Positions 43,456-53,335 are shown, counted from the first letter of the stretch. The stretch: DNA of 64,000 nt from Halomonas sp. GFAJ-1 (GCA_002966495.1 CP016490.1:1426001-1490000); one strand, 5' to 3'. The notes: a model not told the origin generated them from the sequence alone. Program-made: numbers and translations.

Positions 43456-46400
43456 ATGCTCGAACTGCGAGGCGCACCCGCCCTTTCTGCCTTCCGCCAT
43501 GAACGGCTGTTAACGGTGTTGCGTGAACGTGTTCCGGAGGTGGAGGCGCTATCCGCCCATTACGTCCACTTCATTGATCACCACGAAGAGCTCGATAACG
43601 CCACTCAAGAGCGTTTAGCTCAGCTGCTCGACTACGGTAGCCACGAAAGCCAAGACGCCCCGGAAAACGCCCAGCGTTTTCTGGTGGTGCCGCGCTTAGG
43701 CACTCAGTCTCCCTGGTCCTCTAAAGCAACCGATATCGCCCATAACTGTGGGCTGGGTCAAATTAGCCGCATTGAGCGAGGTATTGATTACCGAGTAGGG
43801 CTACGCGGAGACGTCAGCGCTGACACCCTGCAGGCAGTCGCCGCACTGCTACATGACCGCATGATAGAAACCGTGCTGGACGATGCCGCCGACGCCGCCA
43901 AACTGTTTGCCCATCACGCGCCAGCCCCCCTTGGCAGTGTGGATATTTTAGACGGTGGCCGCGACGCCTTAGCAACGGCTAACCGCGAGCTTGGCCTGGC
44001 CCTGGCAGAAGATGAAATTGACTACTTAGTGGCTGCGTTTGTTGAGCTTGGCCGCAACCCAAGCGATGTCGAGCTGATGATGTTTGCCCAGGCAAACTCT
44101 GAGCACTGCCGCCATAAAATCTTCAACGCGGACTGGGTAATTGATGGTGAAGCGCAGCCCTATTCGCTGTTTAAGATGATTAAGAATACCTTTGCGTCCT
44201 CGCCGGATAACGTGCTTTCCGCCTACAGCGACAACGCGGCGGTGATTAAGGGCAGCTACGGTGGACGCTTCTTCCCCACGCCGCTAACGGGTGCCGAGGG
44301 CGAGCGCGCTAGCTACGATGCTCACCAAGAGCCGATCCACATTCTGATGAAGGTGGAAACCCACAACCACCCCACGGCGATTGCGCCATTTCCAGGGGCA
44401 GCGACAGGCTCAGGTGGTGAAATTCGTGACGAAGGCGCCACCGGCATCGGCGGTAAGCCCAAAGCGGGTCTCTCGGGCTTTACGGTTTCTAACCTGCGTA
44501 TTCCCGAATTCGTGCAGCCTTGGGAAGCCTTTGATTACGGCAAGCCCGAGCGTATGCAGTCGGCGTTGCAAATTATGCTGGATGGCCCGATCGGTGGCGC
44601 AGCGTTTAATAACGAGTTTGGCCGCCCCAACCTAACCGGCTACTTCCGCACCTACGAGCAGGATACGCTGAGTGAAGGTGGCATTGAGCGCAGGGGGTTC
44701 CACAAGCCGATCATGCTGGCGGGTGGCTACGGTAATATTCGCGCGCAGCACGTGCAAAAGGGCGAAATTCCCGTTGGCGGTAAGCTGATTGTCATGGGTG
44801 GCCCTGCCATGCTGATTGGTTTGGGCGGCGGTGCGGCGTCCAGCATGGCATCAGGTGTTTCAAGTGCCGATTTGGACTTTGCCTCGGTTCAGCGGGAAAA
44901 CCCGGAGATCGAGCGTCGCGCTCAAGAGGTCATCGACCGCTGTTGGGCGTTAGGTCTTCAAAACCCCATTCGCTTTATTCACGACGTAGGTGCAGGGGGG
45001 CTTTCCAACGCGCTGCCAGAACTCGTCAAAGATGGTAACCGCGGCGGTCTGTTTGACCTGCGCGCGGTGCCCAACGCTGAACCCGGCATGAGCCCGCTGG
45101 AAATTTGGTGTAACGAAGCCCAGGAGCGCTATGTACTGGCGGTGGCGCCGGAAGATTTAGCTACTTTCGATGCGCTGTGTAAGCGCGAGCGCTGCCCCTA
45201 CGCGGTAGTGGGCGAGGCTCTTGAGCATCATCACCTAGAAGTGCGCGACGGTCATTTTGACACCAAACCCGTCGATCTACCGATGAGCGTGCTGTTTGGC
45301 AAAGCCCCCAAGATGACCCGCACATTTGAGCGTCAAACGCCTGAGCTTTCCGGTGTGATGCTCGACAACCTGGACCTACGTGAGGCGCTGGACCGGGTGC
45401 TGCGTTTGCCTGCGGTGGCCTCTAAAAGCTTCTTGATCACCATTGGCGACCGCTCCATTACCGGCCAAGTGGCCCGTGACCAGATGGTTGGCCCGTGGCA
45501 GGTGCCGGTGGCTGATGTTGCTGTTACTACCGCAAGCTTTGACACCCATGCCGGTGAAGCGATGGCCATGGGCGAGCGCCCACCGGTCGCGCTGATTAAC
45601 CCCGCCGCCAGCGCCCGTTTGGCCGTTGCCGAAGCGATTACCAACTTAGCCGCCGCGCCCATTGCCAAGCTATCCGATATTAAGCTCTCGGCTAACTGGA
45701 TGAGCGCCGCGGACCACCCTGGCGAAAACCAAGCGCTATTTGAAGCGGTGCATGCAGTGGGTATGGAACTCTGCCCAGCACTAGGCATTGCTATACCCGT
45801 GGGCAAGGACTCCATGTCCATGCGCACCGCTTGGCAGGACGATGCTGACGAGAAGAGCATCACTTCACCGCTCTCCCTGGTGGTGACGGGGTTTGCGCCG
45901 GTGACTGATGCGCTTGCCACGCTGACCCCGCAAATCAATGTGGAGCAAGAAGAGTCTGACTTGATCCTGATTGACCTGGGGAATGGCCAAAACCGCTTGG
46001 GCGGCTCGGCGCTGGCGCAGGTGTATGGCCAAGTAGGCAACGAATGCCCCGATGTGGACGACCCCGAAGACCTAAAAGCGTTTTTCGAGGTAATCCAGGG
46101 CCTCAACCGCGACGGTAAGCTGTTGGCCTATCATGATCGCAGCGATGGCGGCCTACTGGTCACGTTGCTGGAAATGGCCTTTGCTGCCCATGCGGGCCTT
46201 GAAATTAAATTGGACTGGCTGATCGACGAGCCGGTGGAAGCCTTTAACGCGCTGTTCTCGGAAGAGCTAGGCGCGGTGATTCAGGTGAACCGGGCAGACA
46301 CTGAAGAAGTGCTGACCCAGTTTGCCATCGCGGGTATTGAGACCTGCGGCGTTATTGCCCGCCCCCGCTACGACGACCAAGTACGGGTCACGCTGTTTGA

Positions 46401-47376
46401 AGAACCGTTATTAGAAACCACCCGCCAACTGACTCAGCGCACTTGGACTGAGACCAGCTATCGTATGCAGGCGCTGCGGGATAATCCTGAGTGCGCAAAG
46501 AACGAATTCGACAACCTGCTTGACGCTCGCGACCCTGGCTTAAGTGCCGCGCCCAGCTTCGATATTAACGACGATATCAGCGCGCCGTTTATTAACACCA
46601 CAAAACCTGCGGTTGCGGTGCTGCGCGAGCAGGGGGTTAATGGCCAGGTTGAGATGGGCTGGGCCTTCCACAAAGCGGGCTTTGATGCGGTGGATGTGCA
46701 CATGAGCGACATCCTGGAAGGCCGTGTTTCTCTTGATGAGTTCAAAGGGCTCGTCGCCTGTGGCGGTTTCTCCTACGGCGACGTGTTGGGTGCCGGCGGC
46801 GGTTGGGCGAAGTCGGTGCTGTTTAACGAGCGCGCCCGGGAGCAGTTTGCCGCGTTCTTCACCCGCGACGATAGCTTCTCGTTAGGCGTATGTAACGGCT
46901 GTCAGATGCTTTCACAGCTGAAAACGCTGATTCCCGGCGCTGAAAACTGGCCGGCGTTCGTACGCAATGAGTCCGAGCAGTTTGAAGCACGGGTCGCTAT
47001 GGTGCGGGTAGAAAAGAGCCCCTCGATTCTATTGGCGGGCATGGAAGGCTCCAAGCTGCCGATTGCCGTGGCCCACGGTGAAGGCCGCGCCGAGTTCCGC
47101 GATACCGCGCACCTGCGCACCATGCAGTCCAGCAGCCAGATCGCGCTGCGTTATATTGATAACTACGGTCAGGTGACTACCCGCTACCCGGCTAACCCCA
47201 ACGGCTCGCCGTCGGGCATTACCGGTTTAACCACGCCAGATGGCCGCGTCACCATCATGATGCCTCACCCGGAGCGAGTGACCCGCGCAGTTACCAACTC
47301 CTGGCGCCCCGCTGAGTGGACCGAAGATGGTGCGTGGTTGCGCCTGTTCCGTAACGCCCGTGTGTGGCTGGGTTAA
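43456..47376 (+). CDS. purL: Phosphoribosylformylglycinamidine synthase
   Basis: Fourth step of purine synthesis: converts FGAR to FGAM using glutamine and ATP. The 1306-residue single-chain form carries an N-terminal domain, two AIRS-type halves (FAQANSEHCRHKIFNADW; KVETHNHPTAI) and a C-terminal glutaminase with nucleophile Cys1146 in LGVCNGCQMLS and the His/Glu pair in MMPHPERV. GAGG lies nine bases before the ATG. No PurR-like box was seen upstream. Confidence 0.98.
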   Translation: MLELRGAPALSAFRHERLLTVLRERVPEVEALSAHYVHFIDHHEELDNATQERLAQLLDYGSHESQDAPENAQRFLVVPRLGTQSPWSSKATDIAHNCGLGQISRIERGIDYRVGLRGDVSADTLQAVAALLHDRMIETVLDDAADAAKLFAHHAPAPLGSVDILDGGRDALATANRELGLALAEDEIDYLVAAFVELGRNPSDVELMMFAQANSEHCRHKIFNADWVIDGEAQPYSLFKMIKNTFASSPDNVLSAYSDNAAVIKGSYGGRFFPTPLTGAEGERASYDAHQEPIHILMKVETHNHPTAIAPFPGAATGSGGEIRDEGATGIGGKPKAGLSGFTVSNLRIPEFVQPWEAFDYGKPERMQSALQIMLDGPIGGAAFNNEFGRPNLTGYFRTYEQDTLSEGGIERRGFHKPIMLAGGYGNIRAQHVQKGEIPVGGKLIVMGGPAMLIGLGGGAASSMASGVSSADLDFASVQRENPEIERRAQEVIDRCWALGLQNPIRFIHDVGAGGLSNALPELVKDGNRGGLFDLRAVPNAEPGMSPLEIWCNEAQERYVLAVAPEDLATFDALCKRERCPYAVVGEALEHHHLEVRDGHFDTKPVDLPMSVLFGKAPKMTRTFERQTPELSGVMLDNLDLREALDRVLRLPAVASKSFLITIGDRSITGQVARDQMVGPWQVPVADVAVTTASFDTHAGEAMAMGERPPVALINPAASARLAVAEAITNLAAAPIAKLSDIKLSANWMSAADHPGENQALFEAVHAVGMELCPALGIAIPVGKDSMSMRTAWQDDADEKSITSPLSLVVTGFAPVTDALATLTPQINVEQEESDLILIDLGNGQNRLGGSALAQVYGQVGNECPDVDDPEDLKAFFEVIQGLNRDGKLLAYHDRSDGGLLVTLLEMAFAAHAGLEIKLDWLIDEPVEAFNALFSEELGAVIQVNRADTEEVLTQFAIAGIETCGVIARPRYDDQVRVTLFEEPLLETTRQLTQRTWTETSYRMQALRDNPECAKNEFDNLLDARDPGLSAAPSFDINDDISAPFINTTKPAVAVLREQGVNGQVEMGWAFHKAGFDAVDVHMSDILEGRVSLDEFKGLVACGGFSYGDVLGAGGGWAKSVLFNERAREQFAAFFTRDDSFSLGVCNGCQMLSQLKTLIPGAENWPAFVRNESEQFEARVAMVRVEKSPSILLAGMEGSKLPIAVAHGEGRAEFRDTAHLRTMQSSSQIALRYIDNYGQVTTRYPANPNGSPSGITGLTTPDGRVTIMMPHPERVTRAVTNSWRPAEWTEDGAWLRLFRNARVWLG

Positions 47377-47394
47377 GACCTGTCATTGCTTGTG

Positions 47395-47419
47395 AAAAGC
47401 GGCCTGCGGGCCGCTTTTT
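47395..47419 (+). terminator. Intrinsic terminator of purL
   Basis: GCGGCC/GGCCGC stem with TGCG loop flanked by four A and five T. Confidence 0.9.
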
Positions 47420-47560
47420 GCTTATGACAGAGACGTGGTTGCGGTGACAGCTGGGGTGAGATGAAACGTTTGTTTGAAAATGGGCCGCCCTCGCGCCACA
47501 CTCAGTTCACAAGAGCAGGGTCGCCAATGGGTGGCGAGCCAAAAAATTCTGGGAGTTGGA

Positions 47561-48352
47561 ATGCATCAAACCTTCAATGAGCGCGTGACGTTGACCTTCG
47601 TTGACCATGTGGCCGAGGTTATGTTGTCGCGTCCTGACCATCACAATGGCTTGGATTGGGCCATGATCGACGGTCTGCTGGCGGCACAGCAGCACCTAAC
47701 CGAGCTTGCGGGGCTACGTGCCGTGATCTTGAGCGGCGATGGCGACAGCTTTTGCGCCGGCCTCGATATGGCGTCGATCATGGGTGAGGCAGAGCGGTTG
47801 CCTACTCTGCTGGCACCCGACGCTACGGGTGTCAATCCGGTGCAGCGCTTGGCCATGGGGTGGCGTGAGCCGGGCGTGCCCGTCGTCGCTGCCCTGCACG
47901 GGCACGTTTACGGGGGTGGGCTGCAGATTGCCTTGGGTGCTGATATACGCATTCTCCACCCGCAGGCGCGTCTCGGGCTGCTGGAGATTGATTGGGGCAT
48001 CATCCCCGATATGGCCATAAGCGTGACCGGAGAGTGGCTGCGTCAGGATGTGCTGTATGAACTGGCGATCAGCGGGCGCAAGGTGTCAGGAGATGAGGCT
48101 TACCAGCTTGGGCTTGGCACTCGCCTGAGCGAAACGCCGCTGGCGACGGCGCGGGATACCGCCGCGCTAATTGCCTCACGCTCGCCTCAAGCCGTGGCGG
48201 CGGCGCGTGAGCTATTTACCCGAGGACCAGCCTTGGGTCACCGGGATCGGCTGGCGCTCGAAGCCCATTTGCAGCGGCAGCTATTGGCCAGCGCTGAACA
48301 GCGCGAGGCGGTAAGCGCACGAATGGAGCGTCGACCCCCGCGTTTTGACTAA
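47561..48352 (+). CDS. Crotonase (enoyl-CoA hydratase/isomerase) family protein
   Basis: A 263-residue crotonase-fold protein acting on a CoA thioester. The two oxyanion-hole segments are FCAGLDMASI (near 64-73) and GHVYGGGLQIALGADI (near 114-129). The position of the first catalytic Glu of classical enoyl-CoA hydratase (Glu144 in the rat enzyme) is Gln122 here, whereas the second is kept as Glu142 (LLEIDWGIIPD). It may therefore be an isomerase or another crotonase reaction. GGGAG precedes the ATG. It overlaps radD by eight bases. Confidence 0.85.
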   Translation: MHQTFNERVTLTFVDHVAEVMLSRPDHHNGLDWAMIDGLLAAQQHLTELAGLRAVILSGDGDSFCAGLDMASIMGEAERLPTLLAPDATGVNPVQRLAMGWREPGVPVVAALHGHVYGGGLQIALGADIRILHPQARLGLLEIDWGIIPDMAISVTGEWLRQDVLYELAISGRKVSGDEAYQLGLGTRLSETPLATARDTAALIASRSPQAVAAARELFTRGPALGHRDRLALEAHLQRQLLASAEQREAVSARMERRPPRFD

Positions 48353-50189
48353 CATACCTCACTTAAACGCTTCCGCTGGCTCTGGCTCGCCACCCAGCCT
48401 GCGCCCCTACCAAACGGAGGCCGTGCAGCGGGTAGTGGAGCACTTCCGTGCGACCAGTGCGCCAGGAGTAGTCGTGCTGCCCACCGGCAGTGGTAAGTCG
48501 CTGGTGATTGCCGAGCTTGCAAGGCTTGCCCGTGGGCGCGTGTTGGTGCTGGCGCACGTGCGCGAGCTGGTAGAGCAAAACCACGCTAAATACCAAGCTT
48601 ACGGGCTTGCGGCGGATATTTTTAGCGCCGGGTTAAAGCGCAAAGAGGCCAGCCGCCAAGTGGTCTTTGGTTCGGTGCAGTCAGTGGTGCGTAACCTTGA
48701 ACGCTTCACTGACGCCAGCTTTACGCTGCTGGTCATTGACGAGTGCCACCGAGTCTCGCTGGAGAAAGACGCAAGCTATCGCCAGGTGATTGATCATCTT
48801 CAGCGTCAGAATCCGCAGTTGAAAATTCTTGGTTTAACCGCCACGCCGTTTCGCTTAGGGCAGGGGTTTATCTACCACCGCCACCACCATGGCATGGTGC
48901 GTGGTGATGACGCGTGCTTCTTTGCCGACTGCGTATTTGAACAGCCGCTGCGGCTGATGGTGAAGCAGGGCTTTTTGGCCGCACCCAAACGGCTGGATAT
49001 GGCCATTGAGGGCTACGATTTTTCTGCTCTTGCACCCGCCGCTGGGGGGTTATTCCGCGAGGAGGAGCTTAATCGCGTGGTGGCGGGCAGCCGCGCTACG
49101 CCCGGCATTATTGCCCAGGTGGTTGAGTACGCTAAAGAGCGTCAGGGCGTGATGATTTTTGCCGCCACCGTGGCCCACGCCGAAGAGGTGATCAGCTACC
49201 TGCCCGCGGAGCAGGCAGCGCTCATTACCGGAGCGACGGCCACACAGGAACGCACCTCGATCATAGCGCGGTTTAAAGCCCGTGAGCTGAAGTTCCTGGT
49301 AAATGTCGCGGTGCTGACCACTGGCTTTGATGCCCCCCATGTGGATTTAATCGCTATTCTGCGGCCCACTGAATCGGTGAGCCTCTACCAGCAGATGGTG
49401 GGGCGGGGGCTGCGGCTTTCACCAGGGAAAGCCGATTGCCTGATTCTCGACTACGCGGGCAATCCGTGGGATCTCTATGCGCCCGAAGTGGGGGAGCCAA
49501 AGCCTGATAGCGATAGCGAACCGGTGCAGGTGGCGTGCCCGGCCTGCGGTCATGCCAACCTATTTTGGGGTAAGCGCGACGGAGAGCTGGTGATTGAGCA
49601 TTTCGGTCGCCGCTGTCAGGGGTTAGTCGAGCAGCCTAACTTGCCTGTTAGCGAGAGCAAGGGTGGCCGGGGCGCAGCTTCGGGCGTCTATAAAAAGCAG
49701 TGCGACTTTCGCTTCCGCTTTAAAGTATGCGATAGCTGCGGTGCTGAAAACGATATTGCCGCCCGCCGCTGTCACGGCTGCCAACAACTGCTGGTGGACG
49801 CCGACGATAAACTGAAAGATGCGCTCAAATTAAAAGACGCTAAAGTGCTGCGGGTCAGCGGTATGCAGTTAGAGGCGACCACCAATGGACGGGGCTTGCC
49901 GCGCTTAAAGGTCACCTACTACGACGAAGATGGTGTGAGCCTTGCCGAGTGGTTTGCACTGGAAACCGCCGCTCAGCGGCGGGCGTTTTACGCTGTCTTT
50001 TTACGCGACCACCTGCGTGCCCCAGGCGCCAAGTGGCAGCCGATGACGCCGAATGAGGTGGTTGATGAGCAGTGCCGCCTGCGCTACCCGGATTTTGTGG
50101 TGGGCCGTAAAGTCGGGCGGCACTGGCAGCTTCGCGATAAGCTATTCGACTACCAAGGCCGCTACCGCAAGGCCGCCGAGGCGGGCTAG
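48345..50189 (+). CDS. radD: SF2 helicase-like ATPase RadD (YejH)
   Basis: DNA-repair helicase-like protein of 614 residues. Walker A PTGSGKS, Walker B IDECHR, motif III TATPFR and the arginine finger region MVGRGLRLSPGK are visible. A C-terminal zinc region has CPACGH and CDSCGAENDIAARRCHGC. In E. coli RadD acts with RecA and SSB in double-strand break repair. The start is TTG without a clear ribosome site, overlapping the crotonase gene by eight bases, so coupling is likely. Confidence 0.88.
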   Translation: MTNIPHLNASAGSGSPPSLRPYQTEAVQRVVEHFRATSAPGVVVLPTGSGKSLVIAELARLARGRVLVLAHVRELVEQNHAKYQAYGLAADIFSAGLKRKEASRQVVFGSVQSVVRNLERFTDASFTLLVIDECHRVSLEKDASYRQVIDHLQRQNPQLKILGLTATPFRLGQGFIYHRHHHGMVRGDDACFFADCVFEQPLRLMVKQGFLAAPKRLDMAIEGYDFSALAPAAGGLFREEELNRVVAGSRATPGIIAQVVEYAKERQGVMIFAATVAHAEEVISYLPAEQAALITGATATQERTSIIARFKARELKFLVNVAVLTTGFDAPHVDLIAILRPTESVSLYQQMVGRGLRLSPGKADCLILDYAGNPWDLYAPEVGEPKPDSDSEPVQVACPACGHANLFWGKRDGELVIEHFGRRCQGLVEQPNLPVSESKGGRGAASGVYKKQCDFRFRFKVCDSCGAENDIAARRCHGCQQLLVDADDKLKDALKLKDAKVLRVSGMQLEATTNGRGLPRLKVTYYDEDGVSLAEWFALETAAQRRAFYAVFLRDHLRAPGAKWQPMTPNEVVDEQCRLRYPDFVVGRKVGRHWQLRDKLFDYQGRYRKAAEAG

Positions 50190-50267
50190 GGGAATGTTCG
50201 CCTTCCTGCGGCGCTGTTACACTGGCGCCATCATTTAATGCCTGCATAACCGAGGGGTTCGACCCGC

Positions 50268-51212
50268 GTGAGCGAGACGCCAAGCGCCATCGTTGACCAT
50301 TTTGATACCACAACCGCCGAGCCTGTGGTGCAAGCGCTTGGGCGGCTGTTTGATGAGCCCATCACTCAGTTGCCGGAAGATCTCTATATCCCACCGGAAG
50401 CGCTGCGGGTGTTCTTAGAGGCTTTTGAAGGGCCGCTTGACCTACTTCTCTACCTGATTCGCCGCCAGAACCTGGATATTTTGACCATCAATGTGGCGAC
50501 CATTACCCACCAGTACATCGAGTACGTGGAGCTAATGAAGTCTATGGAGATTGAGCTGGCCGGAGAGTACCTACTCATGGCGGCCATGCTGGCGGAAATC
50601 AAATCCCGCACGCTGCTGCCCCGCCCGCCAAAGGCAGAGGGTGAAGATGAAGAGGACCCCAGGGCTGAGCTGATCCGTCGCTTACAGGAGTACGAGCGCC
50701 TTAAAGAAGCTGCCGAAGCGCTGGATACGCTGCCTCGGATAGGGCGCGACTGGTTTAGTGTCCAGGCCGGGCTGCCCCCCTTGGACACGCGGGTGATTCA
50801 CCCGGAGGTAGGGCTGGATGAGCTGCTAGGGGCGCTTTCCGATATCATGAAGCGTGCTGAGCTTGTCCAGGCCCACCAGATCAGTCGCGAGGTTCTTTCT
50901 ACCCGCGAACGCATGCTGAAAATCATGGCGCTGCTTAGCCACGATGATGCCCAGCAGCGCTACACGCCTTTCGAGGCTTTATTTACTCTGGAAGAGGGGC
51001 GTGCCGGGGTGGTGGTGACCTTTATGGCGATTTTAGAGCTTGCCAAAGAAGCCATGATCGAAATTGTCCAAAACGCACCGTTATCGCCCATTCACGTGCG
51101 TGCACGGCGCGCAGCCTTGCCAGATGGGGAGGAGAGTGCATTTGAAGACGCCGATGAAGAAAGTGGCGCTTTTGAAGAGTCCGCGTTTGAACCTAGCGAG
51201 GAGTCCCGGTGA
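50268..51212 (+). CDS. scpA: Segregation and condensation protein A
   Basis: Kleisin subunit that bridges SMC heads. 314 residues with the N-terminal FEGPLDLLLYLIRRQNLDIL signature at about 50-69, the central helical region and a winged-helix end. The last 35 residues are strongly acidic with repeated ESAFE. Overlaps scpB by four bases (GTGA). Confidence 0.95.
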   Translation: MSETPSAIVDHFDTTTAEPVVQALGRLFDEPITQLPEDLYIPPEALRVFLEAFEGPLDLLLYLIRRQNLDILTINVATITHQYIEYVELMKSMEIELAGEYLLMAAMLAEIKSRTLLPRPPKAEGEDEEDPRAELIRRLQEYERLKEAAEALDTLPRIGRDWFSVQAGLPPLDTRVIHPEVGLDELLGALSDIMKRAELVQAHQISREVLSTRERMLKIMALLSHDDAQQRYTPFEALFTLEEGRAGVVVTFMAILELAKEAMIEIVQNAPLSPIHVRARRAALPDGEESAFEDADEESGAFEESAFEPSEESR

Positions 51213-52051
51213 GAGACACCACGTTAGACGATATTATTGAAGCGGCGCTTTTAGCCGCAGGGGAACCCCTCGCCGTTGAACGTCTTGAAACGCTGTTTTT
51301 GGCCGATGAGTGCCCATCGAGAAAGGCGCTGCGGGATGCGCTGGCGCGGCTTGCGCTTCGCCATGATGCTGGCGCGCTGGAGCTGGTTGAAACCGCCTCG
51401 GGTTTCCAGTTGCGTATCCGCCCACGGCTGGCACACTGGGTGTCTCGTTTATGGGATGAGCGCCCGCAGCGCTACTCGCGGGCGCTGCTGGAAACGCTGG
51501 CGCTCATTGCCTATCGCCAGCCGGTGACCCGGGGTGATATCGAAGAGGTGCGCGGGGTGAGTGTCAGCAGCTCGATTATGCGTACGCTGATGGAGCGCGG
51601 TTGGATACGCGTAGTGGGGCACCGTGATGTGCCCGGTCGCCCGGCAGTGTACGCCACTACCCGCAGCTTTCTGGATGACTTCGGCCTGAAAACGCTGGAT
51701 GCGCTGCCACCGATGCACGAGATAGCGAGTTGGCAAGAGCCGCTAGAGGATGACACTCAACTTACGTCAGCAGTGGCTGAGAAGGGCGAGCCTGACAGTG
51801 GCGCCCCCGAGGAGCAGAATACGTCTCAAACACTGGACGAAACGCCAGAAACCGTGCAGGATGCGCCACCCCAGCCAGAAGCGATAACTACGGCTGAGAC
51901 AGCCGATAACCACGCCGAGAAGGCGTTAACCCAGCCGCTAAGCTTTGCCGATTTAGAGGCGCGGCTTGCGGCACGTGCGCAGCGCAGCGACGACAGTGCC
52001 CGCACGCAGACCAACGATGTGAGGTCAGACGACCATGAGTCAGAGCAATAA
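51209..52051 (+). CDS. scpB: Segregation and condensation protein B
   Basis: Dimeric winged-helix partner of ScpA. The core (about residues 1-185) shows LLETLALIAYRQPVTRGDIEEVRGVS and RPAVYATTRSFLDDFGL. The rest is an acidic, Glu/Thr/Pro-rich tail of about 95 residues not needed for the core fold, common in halophilic relatives. The start is GTG within the scpA stop. Overlaps rluB by 17 bases. Confidence 0.95.
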   Translation: MRDTTLDDIIEAALLAAGEPLAVERLETLFLADECPSRKALRDALARLALRHDAGALELVETASGFQLRIRPRLAHWVSRLWDERPQRYSRALLETLALIAYRQPVTRGDIEEVRGVSVSSSIMRTLMERGWIRVVGHRDVPGRPAVYATTRSFLDDFGLKTLDALPPMHEIASWQEPLEDDTQLTSAVAEKGEPDSGAPEEQNTSQTLDETPETVQDAPPQPEAITTAETADNHAEKALTQPLSFADLEARLAARAQRSDDSARTQTNDVRSDDHESEQ

Positions 52052-52916
52052 CACCACGCCCCCCACCAGCGAAAAGCTGCAGAAAGTGCTGGCCCGTGCA
52101 GGGCTTGGCTCCCGCCGTGAAATGGAAACCGCCATTGCCGACGGCCGGGTAAAGGTGAATAGCCAGGTAGCGAAGTTAGGCGACCGAGTTGAAGCCCGTG
52201 ATAAGGTTAGTTTCGATGATCGGCCAGTAACATTGCGGCCTGAAAATGAAGTGCCGCGTCGGGTCATTATGTACAACAAGCCCGAAGGCGAGCTGTGCAC
52301 GCGTAAAGACCCGGAAGGCCGCCGCACGGTATTTGAGCGGCTGCCGCGCTTAAAAGGCGAACGCTGGATTGCGATTGGTCGCTTGGATATCAACACCAGT
52401 GGCCTGCTGCTGTTTACCACCGATGGCGAGCTTGCTAACCGCTTGATGCATCCCTCCACTCAAGTGGAGCGTGAGTATGCGGTACGGGTGATGGGCGAGG
52501 TTAAACGCGAGCACATTGTGGCCATGGTAGATGGCGTAATGCTCGAAGATGGCCCCGCGCGCTTTACTGACGTACAGGAGTTTGGCGGCGAAGGCATTAA
52601 TACCTGGTTTCACGTGGTGATTTTGGAAGGGCGTAACCGTGAAGTGCGTCGCTTATGGGAATCTCAAGAGCTGACGGTTAGCCGCCTTAAGCGCGTTCGT
52701 TACGGCAATATCTTCCTGGATAAGCGCGCCAAAGCCGGAGAGTGGGTAGAGCTTTCTCAGGACGAAGTGGATGATTTGGCAACCCTGGCGAATTTAGAAA
52801 CTCGCAAAGTGCCTGAGCTGACTCCAGATGAGAAAAATCGCTGGAGCCGCGACAAGAACAAGCGTCGCCCGGTTCAGGCCATGCGTAAGCCCAAGCCTAA
52901 GACCAAGCATCGTTAG
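52035..52916 (+). CDS. rluB: 23S rRNA pseudouridine(2605) synthase
   Basis: Forms pseudouridine 2605 in 23S rRNA. An S4 RNA-binding domain (EKLQKVLARAGLGSRREME) precedes the catalytic domain with the nucleophilic Asp in GRLDINTSGLLLFT. 293 residues with a basic Lys/Arg/Pro tail. The last gene of scpA-scpB-rluB, a common arrangement. RluE or RluF specificity is unlikely given length and context. Confidence 0.93.
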   Translation: MSQSNNTTPPTSEKLQKVLARAGLGSRREMETAIADGRVKVNSQVAKLGDRVEARDKVSFDDRPVTLRPENEVPRRVIMYNKPEGELCTRKDPEGRRTVFERLPRLKGERWIAIGRLDINTSGLLLFTTDGELANRLMHPSTQVEREYAVRVMGEVKREHIVAMVDGVMLEDGPARFTDVQEFGGEGINTWFHVVILEGRNREVRRLWESQELTVSRLKRVRYGNIFLDKRAKAGEWVELSQDEVDDLATLANLETRKVPELTPDEKNRWSRDKNKRRPVQAMRKPKPKTKHR

Positions 52917-52961
52917 TAGCGCTAAAGTAACGGGTGTTTATAGGCTAAAGATAAAAAACGC

Positions 52962-52990
52962 TTGCCATCGATAAGCTGTATCCGTACTAT
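52962..52990 (+). promoter_or_regulatory. Sigma-70 promoter of the first tRNA-Lys
   Basis: TTGCCA (52962-52967), exactly 17 bases, then TACTAT (52985-52990). A start site near 52997 would lie about ten bases before the mature tRNA. Confidence 0.65.
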
Positions 52991-53006
52991 ATGCATCCGT
53001 TCGAGG

Positions 53007-53082
53007 GGGTCGTTAGCTCAGTTGGTAGAGCAGTTGACTTTTAATCAATTGGTCGTAGGTTCGAATCCTACACGACCCACCA
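53007..53082 (+). tRNA. tRNA-Lys (anticodon TTT), copy 1
   Basis: 76 nt with encoded CCA. The acceptor stem GGGTCGT pairs with ACGACCC; the D arm TTAGCTCAGTTGGTAGAGC, the anticodon loop CTTTTAA (anticodon at 53040-53042) and the T arm GGTTCGAATCC are canonical. Identical in all 76 positions to copy 2. Confidence 0.99.
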
Positions 53083-53220
53083 TTTCGAACGGCTATAGCG
53101 CATTAAGTAATGTAATATTTATTACTTAGCGATTATTAATATAGCGCTTATCAATATGGTTTTAAGTAAAAGAGTGAGTCAGCGTAGTTACTGCTTATTA
53201 AATACTACGTAGCAAAATTT
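53083..53220. other. AT-rich spacer between two tRNA-Lys genes
   Basis: 138 bases with visibly lower GC than the surroundings. It holds a seven-base inverted repeat AAGTAAT/ATTACTT (near 53104-53127) and a six-base one CGTAGT/ACTACG near 53183-53211. No clear promoter is seen, so the two tRNAs are probably one transcript. Confidence 0.45.
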
Positions 53221-53296
53221 GGGTCGTTAGCTCAGTTGGTAGAGCAGTTGACTTTTAATCAATTGGTCGTAGGTTCGAATCCTACACGACCCACCA
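53221..53296 (+). tRNA. tRNA-Lys (anticodon TTT), copy 2
   Basis: Same 76-nt sequence as copy 1, anticodon at 53254-53256, CCA encoded. A terminator follows six bases later. Confidence 0.99.
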
Positions 53297-53301
53297 AATT
53301 C

Positions 53302-53335
53302 AACGCCCTTGGTAGCTTGCTGCCAAGGGCGTTTT
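53302..53335 (+). terminator. Intrinsic terminator of the tRNA-Lys pair
   Basis: 11-bp outer stem AACGCCCTTGG with its complement, possible inner pairing, and GTTTTG after it. Confidence 0.85.

Noticed and set aside
43271..43513. 80-codon frame overlapping the purL start
   Set aside because: Out of frame with purL, no ribosome site, and Cys/Ser-rich nonsense-like composition.
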